Shown here: one piece after another, positions 11,155 through 20,159 of the stretch
Numbering within the stretch: the stretch's first letter is position 1
How the letters are laid out: the number at the start of each line of letters is the position of its first letter
NCBI GenBank assembly: GCA_023334545.1
Contig: JAADVB010000256.1
Coordinates: 1 to 24,977, forward strand
DNA: 24,977 nt
Direction: 5' to 3'
Source of the DNA: Salisapilia sapeloensis
Lineage: Eukaryota; Oomycota; Peronosporomycetes; Peronosporales; Salisapiliaceae
Translations under genes and position numbers: made by a program
Notes under the pieces: generated by a model
Seen by the model: only the letters and a program-made list of their open reading frames with translations
Databases searched by the model: none
Told to the model about the DNA's origin: nothing

Positions 11155-11313
11155 TTTAAATGTCCTTGGCACACATTTTGGCGGTAGTTTTCTTGGTCCG
11201 TTTTATTTATTCATTTCCTACGAGGTATACCAACTATGAAAAGGGTGTAAATATGTGATATTAAGGACAGGACATGCCAAACTCGAAACAAGAGAGAAAA
11301 CGTCCAAGAACCA
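11155..11313. promoter_or_regulatory. Divergent promoter, FANCD2 / HTH gene
   Basis: These 159 bp separate two start codons. TCATTTCC at 11211-11218 on the plus strand matches the oomycete initiator type (TCATTYY), about 96 bp upstream of the plus-strand ATG. A TTTTATTTAT run sits directly in front of it. Assignment is by motif and position only. Confidence 0.4.
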
Positions 11314-12123
11314 ATGGAAAGCTTACAGCAGGACCAAGTCTTCGATGGCGAGACATCTAGCGGGATGCACACGGGCCTCTTGGCCGATGCGACAACGACA
11401 GACAGGAACGCTAGTTACAACACGTCTCGTGGTTTCGCAGCGACGCAGGAACTAACGAACGATGCGCTCGTACCGGACGCTGAGAGCGAAGTCGGTCGAG
11501 GTGGGAACAAGCGAGAGCTGTCGCCGTTCTTGCGTGGTAAAATCGTCGGTGCGTCTGAGTTCGGAGCGTCGATACGGAACATCGCTAAGCGATATGGTAT
11601 TCCGAAGTCGACCGTCCACAATACGGTCCAGAAAGCGATTACTCGACCGAATGATGGCAAGTCTTTACCTCGACACGGTCGCCCGCCGATTTACAATCTC
11701 CAGGAAGAACAGGCGATCGTGAACAAAGTACAGGAGAAACCAGACATGTCATTCACAGAGCTACGCCAAGTTACTGGTACGAAACTGTCGGCTGCGACAG
11801 TTCGTCGTCTACTTAAAAAGCACGGCATCAAGTACGGTGCTGCGAAAGGTGTCTTGACAAAGACTCGGAGCAAGTCGGAGGAAGCAGCATTCGACCCGAG
11901 TGCAGCCCACCCACCGAACGCGTACACGCCGAATACGATGTTTATGACTGGCCAACAGATCGCCATGAGCGACACGATGGGATCAGACGCACGGACGACG
12001 GAAGACACGATGGCTGCCTTCATGCAGAGCATGGCGTCCTCTGCTAGTGCAGGTTTGCAATCGCAAGAGATGAGTGGTAACGGCATGGACGGCAATCCGC
12101 ACGTGGATCACGCGAGTGTCTAG
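11314..12123 (+). CDS. Tc1/mariner-type paired-HTH protein without transposase domain
   Basis: A single uninterrupted exon of 269 residues from ATG 11314. Residues 69-108 (LSPFLRGKIVGASEFG through IAKRYGIPKSTVHNTV) form the first helix-turn-helix typical of the Tc1/Tc3 transposase DNA-binding region. A basic linker with an AT-hook-like HGRPP (121-125) follows. Residues about 128-175 (EEQAIVNKVQ through TVRRLLKKHGIKY) form the second HTH. In Tc1/mariner transposases a DDE/DDD nuclease domain of 200 or more residues comes next. Here only about 90 residues follow, rich in Met, Ser, Thr and Ala and ending NPHVDHASV, with no D-E-rich catalytic blocks. The frame is intact and codon use resembles its neighbours. 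This points to a host gene derived from the DNA-binding half of a transposase, probably a transcription or chromatin factor. The function is inference. Confidence 0.85.
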   Translation: MESLQQDQVFDGETSSGMHTGLLADATTTDRNASYNTSRGFAATQELTNDALVPDAESEVGRGGNKRELSPFLRGKIVGASEFGASIRNIAKRYGIPKSTVHNTVQKAITRPNDGKSLPRHGRPPIYNLQEEQAIVNKVQEKPDMSFTELRQVTGTKLSAATVRRLLKKHGIKYGAAKGVLTKTRSKSEEAAFDPSAAHPPNAYTPNTMFMTGQQIAMSDTMGSDARTTEDTMAAFMQSMASSASAGLQSQEMSGNGMDGNPHVDHASV

Positions 12124-12313
12124 ACTGATGACGATAGTGGATGGATTTGAAAGGGTTTGACGTGTATCTTGTTGCTCCGTTTCATCTCGATTCTATTTTT
12201 GCCTTTGGAAGGACAGTATTTTTACTCAATATTCGTTTCATTTGGTCCTGCTTTTCGCTTGTCAGTTGAGAATCTGCAGGAAAGGGCGTAGAGCTGTTCA
12301 GGACGACGAAAGG

Positions 12314-15300
12314 ATGGAGATGGAAAGTAGAGTACCTGACTTTGCCAACGACCTCCATGATCTCTTTCAAGACGATGCCATGGATAGTAAGAATAATAAA
12401 ACGGGAGAACAAGACGATGGACATGAATCGGACGCTAGTCTTGAAGATGAAACGGCCGTTGATCCGAACTGGAATACTACTCATAACACTGGAGAAGTTA
12501 CGGATGCAGCTTTAGACGAAGACGCAACTTTTATGACAGAGCCACCGGCTAGTGATAAGGCTACAGTAGTGACTGCCGAACCGAATACCTTGGACGATGG
12601 AGATTACATTAAACCTGCTATCACGGACGTCAATGGAAGTCTTGATGAAATGGAAGTACACGATGATTCAGACGAGATTGAGATGCCTGCTGGGTTTGGA
12701 GACGAAGAAGATGTACCATCTGAGGAAGAGCAACAGCAGGAGGTTTCTAATAAAGAACAAGATAGCGAGGTGACTGCTGATGGTGTCTCTAGTAATATTG
12801 CTTCCGCAGAGAATGAACAAGACGTGGAAATGTCTACTATGGGCGATCATGAAGCTGATACACGCATCGAAAAAGGACACGAAGATAACATACATTCTGA
12901 TGAAAGAGCTGCGGAGGATCAAGTTAGTGACGATGTACACGAGGAGATGCCTAATGGAAGTGAGCACGAAGAGAACGTTACTGTTGATAATGGACACGAA
13001 AATAAGGTGTCTTCCGAGGAAAAAGATGAAAATGGTTTCCATGATGGTGATGGACACATAAATGAGGTGCCTGCAGAGGTCACACACGAGACTAAACTCA
13101 CTGAAGAGAGTGGTCACGAGAATAAAACGCCTACAGAAGACGTGCAGGATAATAAGGTTTCTGCGGAGGATGAAGTTGAAAATGTTATGCCTGCTGCTGA
13201 TACAGACGAGATTGAAGAGTCTGCTGCTGAAGAGGATATGAATGAGGAATACGCTGAGAACGAAGTCGATGAGAAGCCTGCTCCCCGGAAGAACAGCAAA
13301 TTTATCCGTTTCCTAAGCAAGTATCCATCGAACCGCGACTTGTCTGATCTGCCCGAGTCTCCAGAGAAACCAGTTCGTGCGAAAAGTGCGCCACCTTCCA
13401 AACCAGCCAAGATTGTTCGTACTGAGAGTGCTCCACCTCCAGCTCCTGCTGCTCCAGTCATCAACAGGACGAAAGTCGAGCGTCCACGAAGTGCATTGAG
13501 TAGATCGCGTCCTAGCACTTCCACCAGTACAGTCAACCGGCCTTCGCAAGAAACGAAGGAGCGTACAGTGTCCTCTAGCCAACAAAAGGACTCGAAACCT
13601 GCCAACGCACGACCTTCATCGGCATTGAGAAAGACACAATTCGCTAATCCAGTAGCGTCTGAAGCTATGAACCGTCTGTACAACGATGCGAAAGAGTCTG
13701 AGAAACGAAAGGAACTCATGCGAGCAGAGATGGACTCGGAGTGTACCTTTGCTCCGAAATTGAACAGGCGCCGTGCAACCCCGTATCCGACACGATCCCA
13801 ACTTGCCACGCAAGAAGCAGCAGGAAAGTCACGACGTCGATCGGTTAGCAAGCAAACTGACTTTTCGTTCAAGCCGAAGATCACTTCTCGTGGTAACAAT
13901 AGCAAGGCAACGGGATCCGGACCTCGTTATGAAAGTCTGTACAAGGATGCTAGCGAGCAGCAGCAGAAGCGTGAGTCAAGGAGCCGTCGCATGCAAGAAC
14001 AGGATGGTTGTACGTTTAAACCTCACATCAGCGATAGGGCTATGCACACCAAGTCCAAACCACTTTATGACGCTGATTATGTCAAGCAGAAAAAGTTGCA
14101 ACGAGAGCAACAGAAACTGGAGTCGGAGATGAAGGAATGTAGCTTTAAGCCTCATGTGAGTGCACGGAAGGCAGCTACTGGTGGCGACAAGACCCTATCT
14201 ATCTACGATCGTCTGTATCAGAGCAGCAAGCAGAAGCAGGAGAAGCTGAACAAGATGCGTCATGACCGTGAAGAGCAAGAAAAGAGCGCAACGACTTTTC
14301 GACCAAAGGTTAGCAAGTACCCGACGAAAAAGGAAGGTGGGAAGAAGGAGTCGGTGTACGACCGGCTGTACATGAAGGACTACCGACAGTCTGTGGCTGC
14401 GCAACGTGAGCAGAAGAAATTGGAAGAAGAGAAGAAGGCGCACACGTTCAAGGTAGATCGTGTTCCATCTACACAGACGTAGATGATGTATGAACCTTAT
14501 GACCTGATAGCCAGAACTTCGTAAGAGTGAGCTGTGGCAACCCAAGGAGGTTGTAGAAGAGCCAAATAAAGGAAGTATCTTTGAGGTTTGTCTTTACGTT
14601 TGTCTACGTCACGCTTAACGCATACATTGACATGCTTTTGCGAATAGAGACTGTATGGAGAAAAGGAGAAAGTCAAGGAAAAGATTGTCATTGGAGAAGA
14701 GCTGCGTCTGCAGAAAGAGCTAAAGGACTGCACCTTTCGACCTCAGATTGACGTGCCATCCACACTGAAAAAGCAGTTGGAGGACAACACGCCGGTTTGG
14801 GATCGTTTACTGACGTACGATAAAGGGCAAGTTGTTGCTGAGCGAGAGAAGAGGAAAGAGGAGATGGAGTTGGAGGAATGCACGTTCCGTCCGAATATCA
14901 AGCCGAAGGATAAAGAAATATCCGTGTCCTTTGCGCTGGATGGACAGCGTGAGAATTGTGAAGATAGTGTGGCTAAATACCGGTCTTTGCGTCGAACGAA
15001 GAGTGAGCGGGCCCCGAACAACACTGTGTCAAAGCGTAGCTCCATGCCGGATGTACCACACTATGTTCCATTTTAATAAATGATGCTTACGAGTAAAGTA
15101 AATGGATTTGTTATGGTAATAGCGCCGAGCGATTAAAGACATCATCCGAGACTCGAACGTCGTTCTATCCATCCCGGAAGGATCGTCGGCAGGTAGTCTG
15201 CTTTCACGCAGTTTGCCTAACAGTATCAATTCCTCCGATCTAAAGTCTGCTCGTCGACAGAGCGCAACTTCGTCTCCACTGCTTAAAGAGAGCTCCTCCT

Positions 15301-15557
15301 CCGTGCCAAAGCAGATGTATAGTCAGCTCTATCGACACCACAGCGTATCGGCAATGGATAATATACGCCCTGGAGGAAAAGAGAAACAAGGGAAGGCTAC
15401 ATCTGCTGTCATGGACCTAGAGGTAACTTGACATATTGTAGCTCATGAAGTGGAGGATTAACCTTTGTTGAAGAGTTCTATACGCAAAAAGCTTTTTCAA
15501 ATGAATGATGACTCGGCTGCTGCCATCGAAGCAGAAGCAGAAGGCGAGTTCTTATAG
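12314..15557 (+). CDS. Acidic-repeat / C-x-F-x-P repeat protein
   Basis: Exons 12314-14452, 14511-14585, 14648-15052, 15123-15422 and 15474-15557, all phase 0, give about 1000 residues. The N-terminal half is very acidic with degenerate 20-residue repeats around GHE-N-K-V. A Pro/Ser/Arg-rich linker with two K/ESAPP motifs follows. From residue 476 there are eight copies of a C/T-x-F-x-P-x-I/L motif (476, 516, 565, 608, 660, 711, 766, 815), most preceded or followed by Y-D-R-L-Y and Lys/Glu-rich helices. Similar repeats occur in uncharacterised cytoskeletal or flagellar proteins of protists, which is my best guess at role. The 75-nt second exon restores exactly the P-E-L and IFE-RLY parts of the sixth repeat, supporting that model. 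The exon 3 to 4 junction is weaker: an in-frame TAA at 15074 next to AATAAA could instead end the gene there. Confidence 0.75.
12869..13230 (+). repeat. Degenerate acidic repeats (GHE-x-x-V type), coding
   Basis: At least six imperfect units of roughly 60 nt encode segments beginning G-H-E/I or V-H/T-H-E and ending near an E-E or A-E pair (GHEDNIHSDE, GHENKVSSEE, GHINEVPAEV, GHENKTPTED and similar). The units have diverged at the DNA level, so this is an old tandem expansion within the acidic half of the gene. Confidence 0.65.
13739..14893 (+). repeat. Eight C-x-F-x-P protein repeats
   Basis: Each unit carries E/D/G-C-T/S-F-K/R/A-P-K/H-I/L/V and units are spaced 40-55 codons apart. Six lie in exon 1 (the sixth split by the first intron), and two in exon 3. 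DNA identity between units is low, so the conservation is at protein level. Confidence 0.8.
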
Positions 15558-15670
15558 ATATAGATATGGATTATAAAACGCAAGAGGACTGCATATACTT
15601 TAAACTTGTCTACAATTAAGTCACTTAACTAGACAGTCTAGATAGAACTTGCAGAGCGGATATAGCAATA

Positions 15671-15984
15671 CTAATTGGTAGTAACCTGAGCAATTGTGCT
15701 CATGACATTCCGTGCTATGCTCGCAAATTTGATACTTGGCATGCACTCCACACGAGTTCGATGAGCCATCAATGCAGGATCCTGCTTACCTTCTTTATCT
15801 TTGAGTACACGTACCCACAAGTACAATGATAGTTTGGATGGTAAGCAATCCATTGTGGTAGATGACCTCCGTTCTACTGACACTCAAACTGATCCAAAGT
15901 TCCAACTACCTACCACCACGAGAATACTTTTTATTCAAACAATTCCATGGACGGCATACAAGTTGAGCTCGACCAGGATGCCAT
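15671..15984 (-). CDS. Small hypothetical protein, two exons (tentative)
   Basis: Exon 1 (15984-15960, ATG plus eight codons and one base) and exon 2 (15876-15671) join with donor GTATGC and acceptor GTCAG to encode 76 residues ending AQVTTN. The protein begins MASWSSST. Its middle contains SLYLWVRVLKDKEGK and its end SIKFASIARNVMSTI, which look like a strand-rich or mixed core followed by an amphipathic helix. No family is recognised. The gene would lie convergent to the 12314-15557 gene (113 bp gap) and head-to-head with the HAD gene (144 bp). The frame on the other strand is also open for 62 codons, so the assignment is not secure. Confidence 0.4.
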
Positions 15985-16105
15985 CTTAATGAGGCTGAAC
16001 CTCTTGATCAGGCAGACACCACTTCAACACACCTTCAATACAATAGATTTTGCACCAATAAGAGGATTCAATCGCATCCTAGCTTCGGATGCGATCCGTC
16101 ACACT

Positions 16106-16114
16106 TCATTTCGC
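16106..16114 (+). promoter_or_regulatory. Initiator-like TCATTTCGC before HAD gene
   Basis: The sequence matches the oomycete initiator type TCATTYYNN and ends 14 nt before the ATG at 16129, which would give a very short 5' UTR. This also supports the choice of 16129 as start. Confidence 0.4.
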
Positions 16115-16128
16115 ACTATCCGAGCGAC

Positions 16129-17150
16129 ATGTCCCCGACGTTCATCAAAGGCTTCTCGGAGCTCATCGACCGCTACGATGTCTTCCTTCTGGACCAATTC
16201 GGTGTCCTACACAACGGTACGCACGCGCTTCCTGGTGCAATCGAGTGCTTCAAAAAGCTTCAGGAGAACGGGAAGACGCTGATCATTTTGTCCAACACGT
16301 CGAAGCGAGCTGCTGGCATCCCGCCTGGCCTCGAGAGTCTCGGGTTCCCATCCAACGTGTTCGCTAGCGTCACAGGTATACGCCTTATATATATACACAC
16401 GCTTCGTATCGATGAATCGAGGTACTAAAGCTACATCTAGGAGGCGAGACTGCGTGGGAGCACTTGACTTCCAAGGCGCAGACACTACGCAAGTGTGCTC
16501 TGATGACATCGGACGTTCAGAGCAGCGTCATTGACCGTGAGAAGAATCCCAAATCGCTCTTCCACGACTTGGCCATCCAACTCACGACACCTGACCAAGC
16601 GGACTGCCTCGTGGTGGAGGGCACGCAGCAGATTTGCTACAGCGACAACAAGGACGAGGTCATCTCTATTGACTTTAGGACGTCTGGCGAACCAGATGAG
16701 CACGTCCTCCGCTTTATGGAAGAAGGCATCAAGCACAAGCTTCCCCTCCTGTGCATCAATCCAGATCACGTGGCTATCATGGCAGACAACAAGGCTGTCC
16801 ACATGCCAGGCAAGATCGCCGACCGGTATGCTGAGATGGGTGGAGAGGTCCTATTCTTCGGCAAACCCATGAAAGAACACTATCAAGAGTGCGTCGAGAT
16901 CGCCAAGTACAACGACAAGCGGGAGCGAGTGATCCACGTCGGCGATTCCTTACAGCATGACATCAAAGGTGCTAACAACGCTGACTTAGCAAGCGTCTTC
17001 ATTGGTGGTGGTGTCCACGCACATGAAATCGACTTCCAGTATGAAAGTGAAGACAAGGAAGATGCCAGTATGAACCAGGACAAGGTCAATGAGCTATTCT
17101 CCAAGCACAATGTCGAAGCGACGTATGCAATCGCTCGATTCCGATGGTAG
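16129..17150 (+). CDS. HAD superfamily class IIA hydrolase
   Basis: Exons 16129-16375 and 16441-17150 (donor GTATAC, acceptor ATCTAG) give 318 residues. HAD motif I is LLDQFGVLHNG with the nucleophile at Asp22, motif II is IILSNTS (Ser55), motif III is the Lys in FFGKPMKEHY, and motif IV is VGDSLQHDIKGA. The capping insert between motifs II and III marks class IIA (NagD/TIGR01459-like phosphatases). These act on sugar phosphates or small phosphorylated metabolites; the substrate cannot be told from sequence. The usual second Asp of motif I (DxD) is Phe24, as in the D-x-W/F-G-V-L-H subgroup, so the general acid may differ. There is no targeting peptide from this ATG, so it is probably cytosolic. 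A few open codons lie upstream but without an ATG in frame. Confidence 0.85.
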
Positions 17151-17476
17151 ATAAAGTACGATCTGAATAAATGAAGAAACAATTACGCTTATCAAATCTT
17201 GCTAAACGACTATCTACCACCATCATACCTCTTGGCAGCCGTCTCGAGTGCGGTGTAGACAGCATCTAGTACGCTTACAACGTTTCAAGATTGCATGTCG
17301 AGTCGACGGCGGTAGCGTAATTCCAGAAAATTCGCACGACAGGTATACCACTGTCCTGATCAAGTGCTGCTGCTTTTATGCAATTGAAGTTGTGACATAA
17401 TTTTCATTTGGAATTTTACGTCGAACTGCGCACACCACAGAGTTCAAGTGTCTATACGCTTGGAGAAGACTCGTTC
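17151..17476. other. Intergenic region with possible minus-strand coding remnant
   Basis: This 326-bp gap holds the Lon promoter. On the minus strand, 17284-17210 reads VVSVLDAVYTALETAAKR and ends YDGGR-stop. A second open frame just upstream on the same strand (about 17407-17278) reads GIPVVRIFWNYATA and stops at 17275. The two frames differ by one base or could be joined by a small intron. No ATG or family is recognised, so no gene is called. No RNA gene is visible. Confidence 0.4.
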
Positions 17477-20098
17477 ATGGCATTGCAAAATGTGTCGATC
17501 TTAACGTTGGAAGACCGAGTACTCTTCCCATCGACCTATACTCGTATCTCGGTGACGAAGACGAATGAACTACAGCTTTTAAAACACCTCTTGTCGAATT
17601 TCCAGGATAAAAATGTCCAGAATGCACGATGGAATGGACGTGCGAGTGGACATGGAGAGGATAAGAATGCATCATTGCAACTGGGTGTCTTTACAACCGT
17701 CCAGGCGAAGGAGAGTGAGAAGAAGGACATGTATCACGTCGGAACGTATGCTCGGATTGTCCAATTGACGAAACTCAAGGACAATACAGGTCTAGAAGTT
17801 GTCTTGCAAGGTCTCTATCGTGTCCGGATTGATAAAGTGGTTCACAATGAACCTTTTATCCTCGCGAATGTATCCAAATGCAGTCCGACCTCTTCGTCAC
17901 CGTCCCGGAAAGCACTGGAAGAGCAAGCAACGCGGCTGAAAGCCTTGACACAAAAGTACTTTGAGTTCATGAAAGACTCTGCACTCATTAAGAAGGCTCA
18001 GACACTCTTCGATTCTATCCAAACAGAGTCCGTAGGAGACTTGGCAGATATTGTTACTGCCTACCTCAACGTCGCCGTTGACTCGAAGCTAAAAGTGCTC
18101 GGGAGTCTAGACATTCCCTCTCGTGTCCAGCTCGCATCTAACCTTTTGCAGGAGGAAATCGATCGACTCAGTTTGCGCAAACGTATCAACAATGAAGTGC
18201 AGGGCAAACTGGATGAAAATCGCAAAGAGTTCCTCCTTCGACAGCAGTTAGAGGCGATTAAGAAGGAGCTAGGCGAGTCAGACCATGAGAACGGAGGTGA
18301 TTCGAATAGTGAAAGTGTGGCAAAGAGCGAATTGAAACTCTTGGAAGAGCGGATCGATGCTCTGGACTTAAAGAATAACCCGCGAGCTGAGTCCACTGTC
18401 AAGCGAGAGCTCAAGCGATTGAAAGGCATGTCTCCGAACCAGCCAGAGCACGGTCTATTGACCAATTACCTCGAGTTCTTCGCTGACTTACCATGGAGTC
18501 ATCAAACCAAGGACATTATGAACGTCCAGGAGGTGGCGGCGCAACTGGATAAGGACCACTACGGTCTAGACAAGGTCAAGAAGCGTATCAAGGAGTACAT
18601 TGCCGTCCGGAGTCTCAAGAAAGACTTGAAAGGCCCTATCCTGTGCCTAGTCGGTCCTTCGGGTGTCGGTAAGACGTCACTTGCAAAGTCAATTGCGACT
18701 GCTACTGGGCGCGCTTTTGAGAAAGTGAGTCTTGGAGGTGTTCACGATGAGTCAGAGATTCGAGGACATCGAAAGACGTACATTGGTGCCATGCCTGGAT
18801 CTATTCTAAGCGCTCTTCGTAGCGCCGGGAGCAAGAATCCAGTCGTGCTACTGGATGAAGTGGATAAGCTCGGTAAAGATGTTCGTGGTGATCCTGCAAG
18901 TGCACTTTTAGAAGTGCTGGATCCGAACCAGAACGACGCGTTTTCCGATCACTTTCTGAACGTTCCATTCGACTTGAGCAATGTCTTGTTCCTTGCAACA
19001 GCGAATAGTCTCGATACGATCCCTACACCTCTATTAGATCGTATGGAAGTGATTGATGTTAGTGGGTACTCGGTCGAGCAAAAGGTAGAGATCGGTGTCC
19101 AGTACCTCGTGCCTCGACAGCTCGATATGCATGGCGTGAAACCGACGAACTTGGTGATTGAAAGAGACGCACTTAAGTACATTGTCACGAACTATACGCG
19201 AGAAGCTGGTGTGCGCGAGCTCGAGCGTCAGATCGCAGCTGTGTGTCGATACGCTGCTGTCGGTATCGTCCGCATGCGTGAAGCAGAGGATGGAGATATA
19301 TCGCAAGAGTGTATGACAGTGAAAAAGGAGAATGTACCGACTATCTTGGGTCCAGAGCTCGTCTTTAACGAGATTGCGCTCCGGTCATCAGCGCCTGGTG
19401 TTGCTACTGGCATGTCCTGGAGCTCCGTTGGAGGCTCCATCCTCTTCGTCGAAGCGTCTTGCACACGCATGTCGACAAACTTTTATACGCAAGACAGATC
19501 TAATACGAATGGACCGAGACTGCAGCTAACAGGGAAGCTTGGAGACGTCATGAAAGAGTCTGCTCGACTCGCTTTGTCGTGGATCCGAACCAACGGCGAC
19601 GCACTCAAACTGTCGAATGAAAGTCGATTGCCATCTATCGACCAAATCTCCGATGTTCATGTCCACTTCCCAGAAGGAGCTGTTCCGAAGGATGGTCCGT
19701 CTGCCGGATGCGCCATCGTCTCGGCTGTGGTATCAGCCTTGGCAGGTGTCTCAGTACCGAACGACTTGGCCATGACGGGTGAGATCACTCTAAGAGGTGT
19801 CATCCTTCCTGTCGGTGGCATCCGAGAGAAGGTGCTTGCAGCTATTCGAGCTGGTATCAAGCGTGTGGTGCTTCCAAGTGGGAATCGGGCAGAAGCACAA
19901 GAGCTCAAGCGAGAGTTCACGGCTGTGACGATCGATAGTGAAGAAGAAGACGTGGATGATCGTGTTCGCATCCTCTTCGTAAGTGATTTAAAGGAGCTAT
20001 TGGCACTTGTATTTGGCATGCAAGTGAGTAGCACGAGTGCAGAGGAACGAAGTGGTCGATTGGGTAGCAAACGAGTGATGCTATTGAGCAGACTGTAG
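17477..20098 (+). CDS. LONP2: Lon protease, peroxisomal type
   Basis: A single exon of 873 residues from ATG 17477; the open frame extends upstream to 17408 without another ATG. The order is N-terminal LON substrate-binding domain (about 5-230), coiled segment, AAA+ module and protease domain. Walker A is GPSGVGKT (393-400) and Walker B is VVLLDEVDK (456-464). The protease domain has the catalytic Ser742 in DGPSAG and Lys785 in GGIREK, 43 residues apart as in bacterial Lon. There is no mitochondrial presequence. The protein ends in Ser-Arg-Leu, a PTS1 peroxisomal targeting tripeptide. Together these indicate the peroxisomal Lon that degrades damaged matrix proteins and assists PTS-protein processing. 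It is intronless, unlike most neighbours, and convergent with V-ATPase subunit C, 61 bp apart. Confidence 0.93.
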   Translation: MALQNVSILTLEDRVLFPSTYTRISVTKTNELQLLKHLLSNFQDKNVQNARWNGRASGHGEDKNASLQLGVFTTVQAKESEKKDMYHVGTYARIVQLTKLKDNTGLEVVLQGLYRVRIDKVVHNEPFILANVSKCSPTSSSPSRKALEEQATRLKALTQKYFEFMKDSALIKKAQTLFDSIQTESVGDLADIVTAYLNVAVDSKLKVLGSLDIPSRVQLASNLLQEEIDRLSLRKRINNEVQGKLDENRKEFLLRQQLEAIKKELGESDHENGGDSNSESVAKSELKLLEERIDALDLKNNPRAESTVKRELKRLKGMSPNQPEHGLLTNYLEFFADLPWSHQTKDIMNVQEVAAQLDKDHYGLDKVKKRIKEYIAVRSLKKDLKGPILCLVGPSGVGKTSLAKSIATATGRAFEKVSLGGVHDESEIRGHRKTYIGAMPGSILSALRSAGSKNPVVLLDEVDKLGKDVRGDPASALLEVLDPNQNDAFSDHFLNVPFDLSNVLFLATANSLDTIPTPLLDRMEVIDVSGYSVEQKVEIGVQYLVPRQLDMHGVKPTNLVIERDALKYIVTNYTREAGVRELERQIAAVCRYAAVGIVRMREAEDGDISQECMTVKKENVPTILGPELVFNEIALRSSAPGVATGMSWSSVGGSILFVEASCTRMSTNFYTQDRSNTNGPRLQLTGKLGDVMKESARLALSWIRTNGDALKLSNESRLPSIDQISDVHVHFPEGAVPKDGPSAGCAIVSAVVSALAGVSVPNDLAMTGEITLRGVILPVGGIREKVLAAIRAGIKRVVLPSGNRAEAQELKREFTAVTIDSEEEDVDDRVRILFVSDLKELLALVFGMQVSSTSAEERSGRLGSKRVMLLSRL

Positions 20099-20159
20099 GA
20101 TTCGAATTTAGACGAAAGAGCTTGTGCATAAAGCAATTGTTGATTTTTGCAGAAAGAAA

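Noticed and set aside
11314-12123. Active Tc1/mariner transposon
   Set aside because: No DDE domain follows the HTH region, and I saw no terminal inverted repeats with TA duplications between the FANCD2 start and the next gene.
13114-13905. 263-codon minus-strand ORF rich in Ser/Phe
   Set aside because: It is antisense to the acidic and linker part of the 12314-15557 gene. Its composition is what the complement of Glu/Asp/Ser codons produces.
15801-15989. 62-codon plus-strand ORF with a TQT motif
   Set aside because: It has no ATG start and overlaps a minus-strand model with start, intron and stop; kept only as a remark.
15947-16282. 111-codon plus-strand ORF starting before the HAD gene
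   Set aside because: It is in a different frame from the HAD motifs and loses protein-like character where it overlaps the HAD exon.
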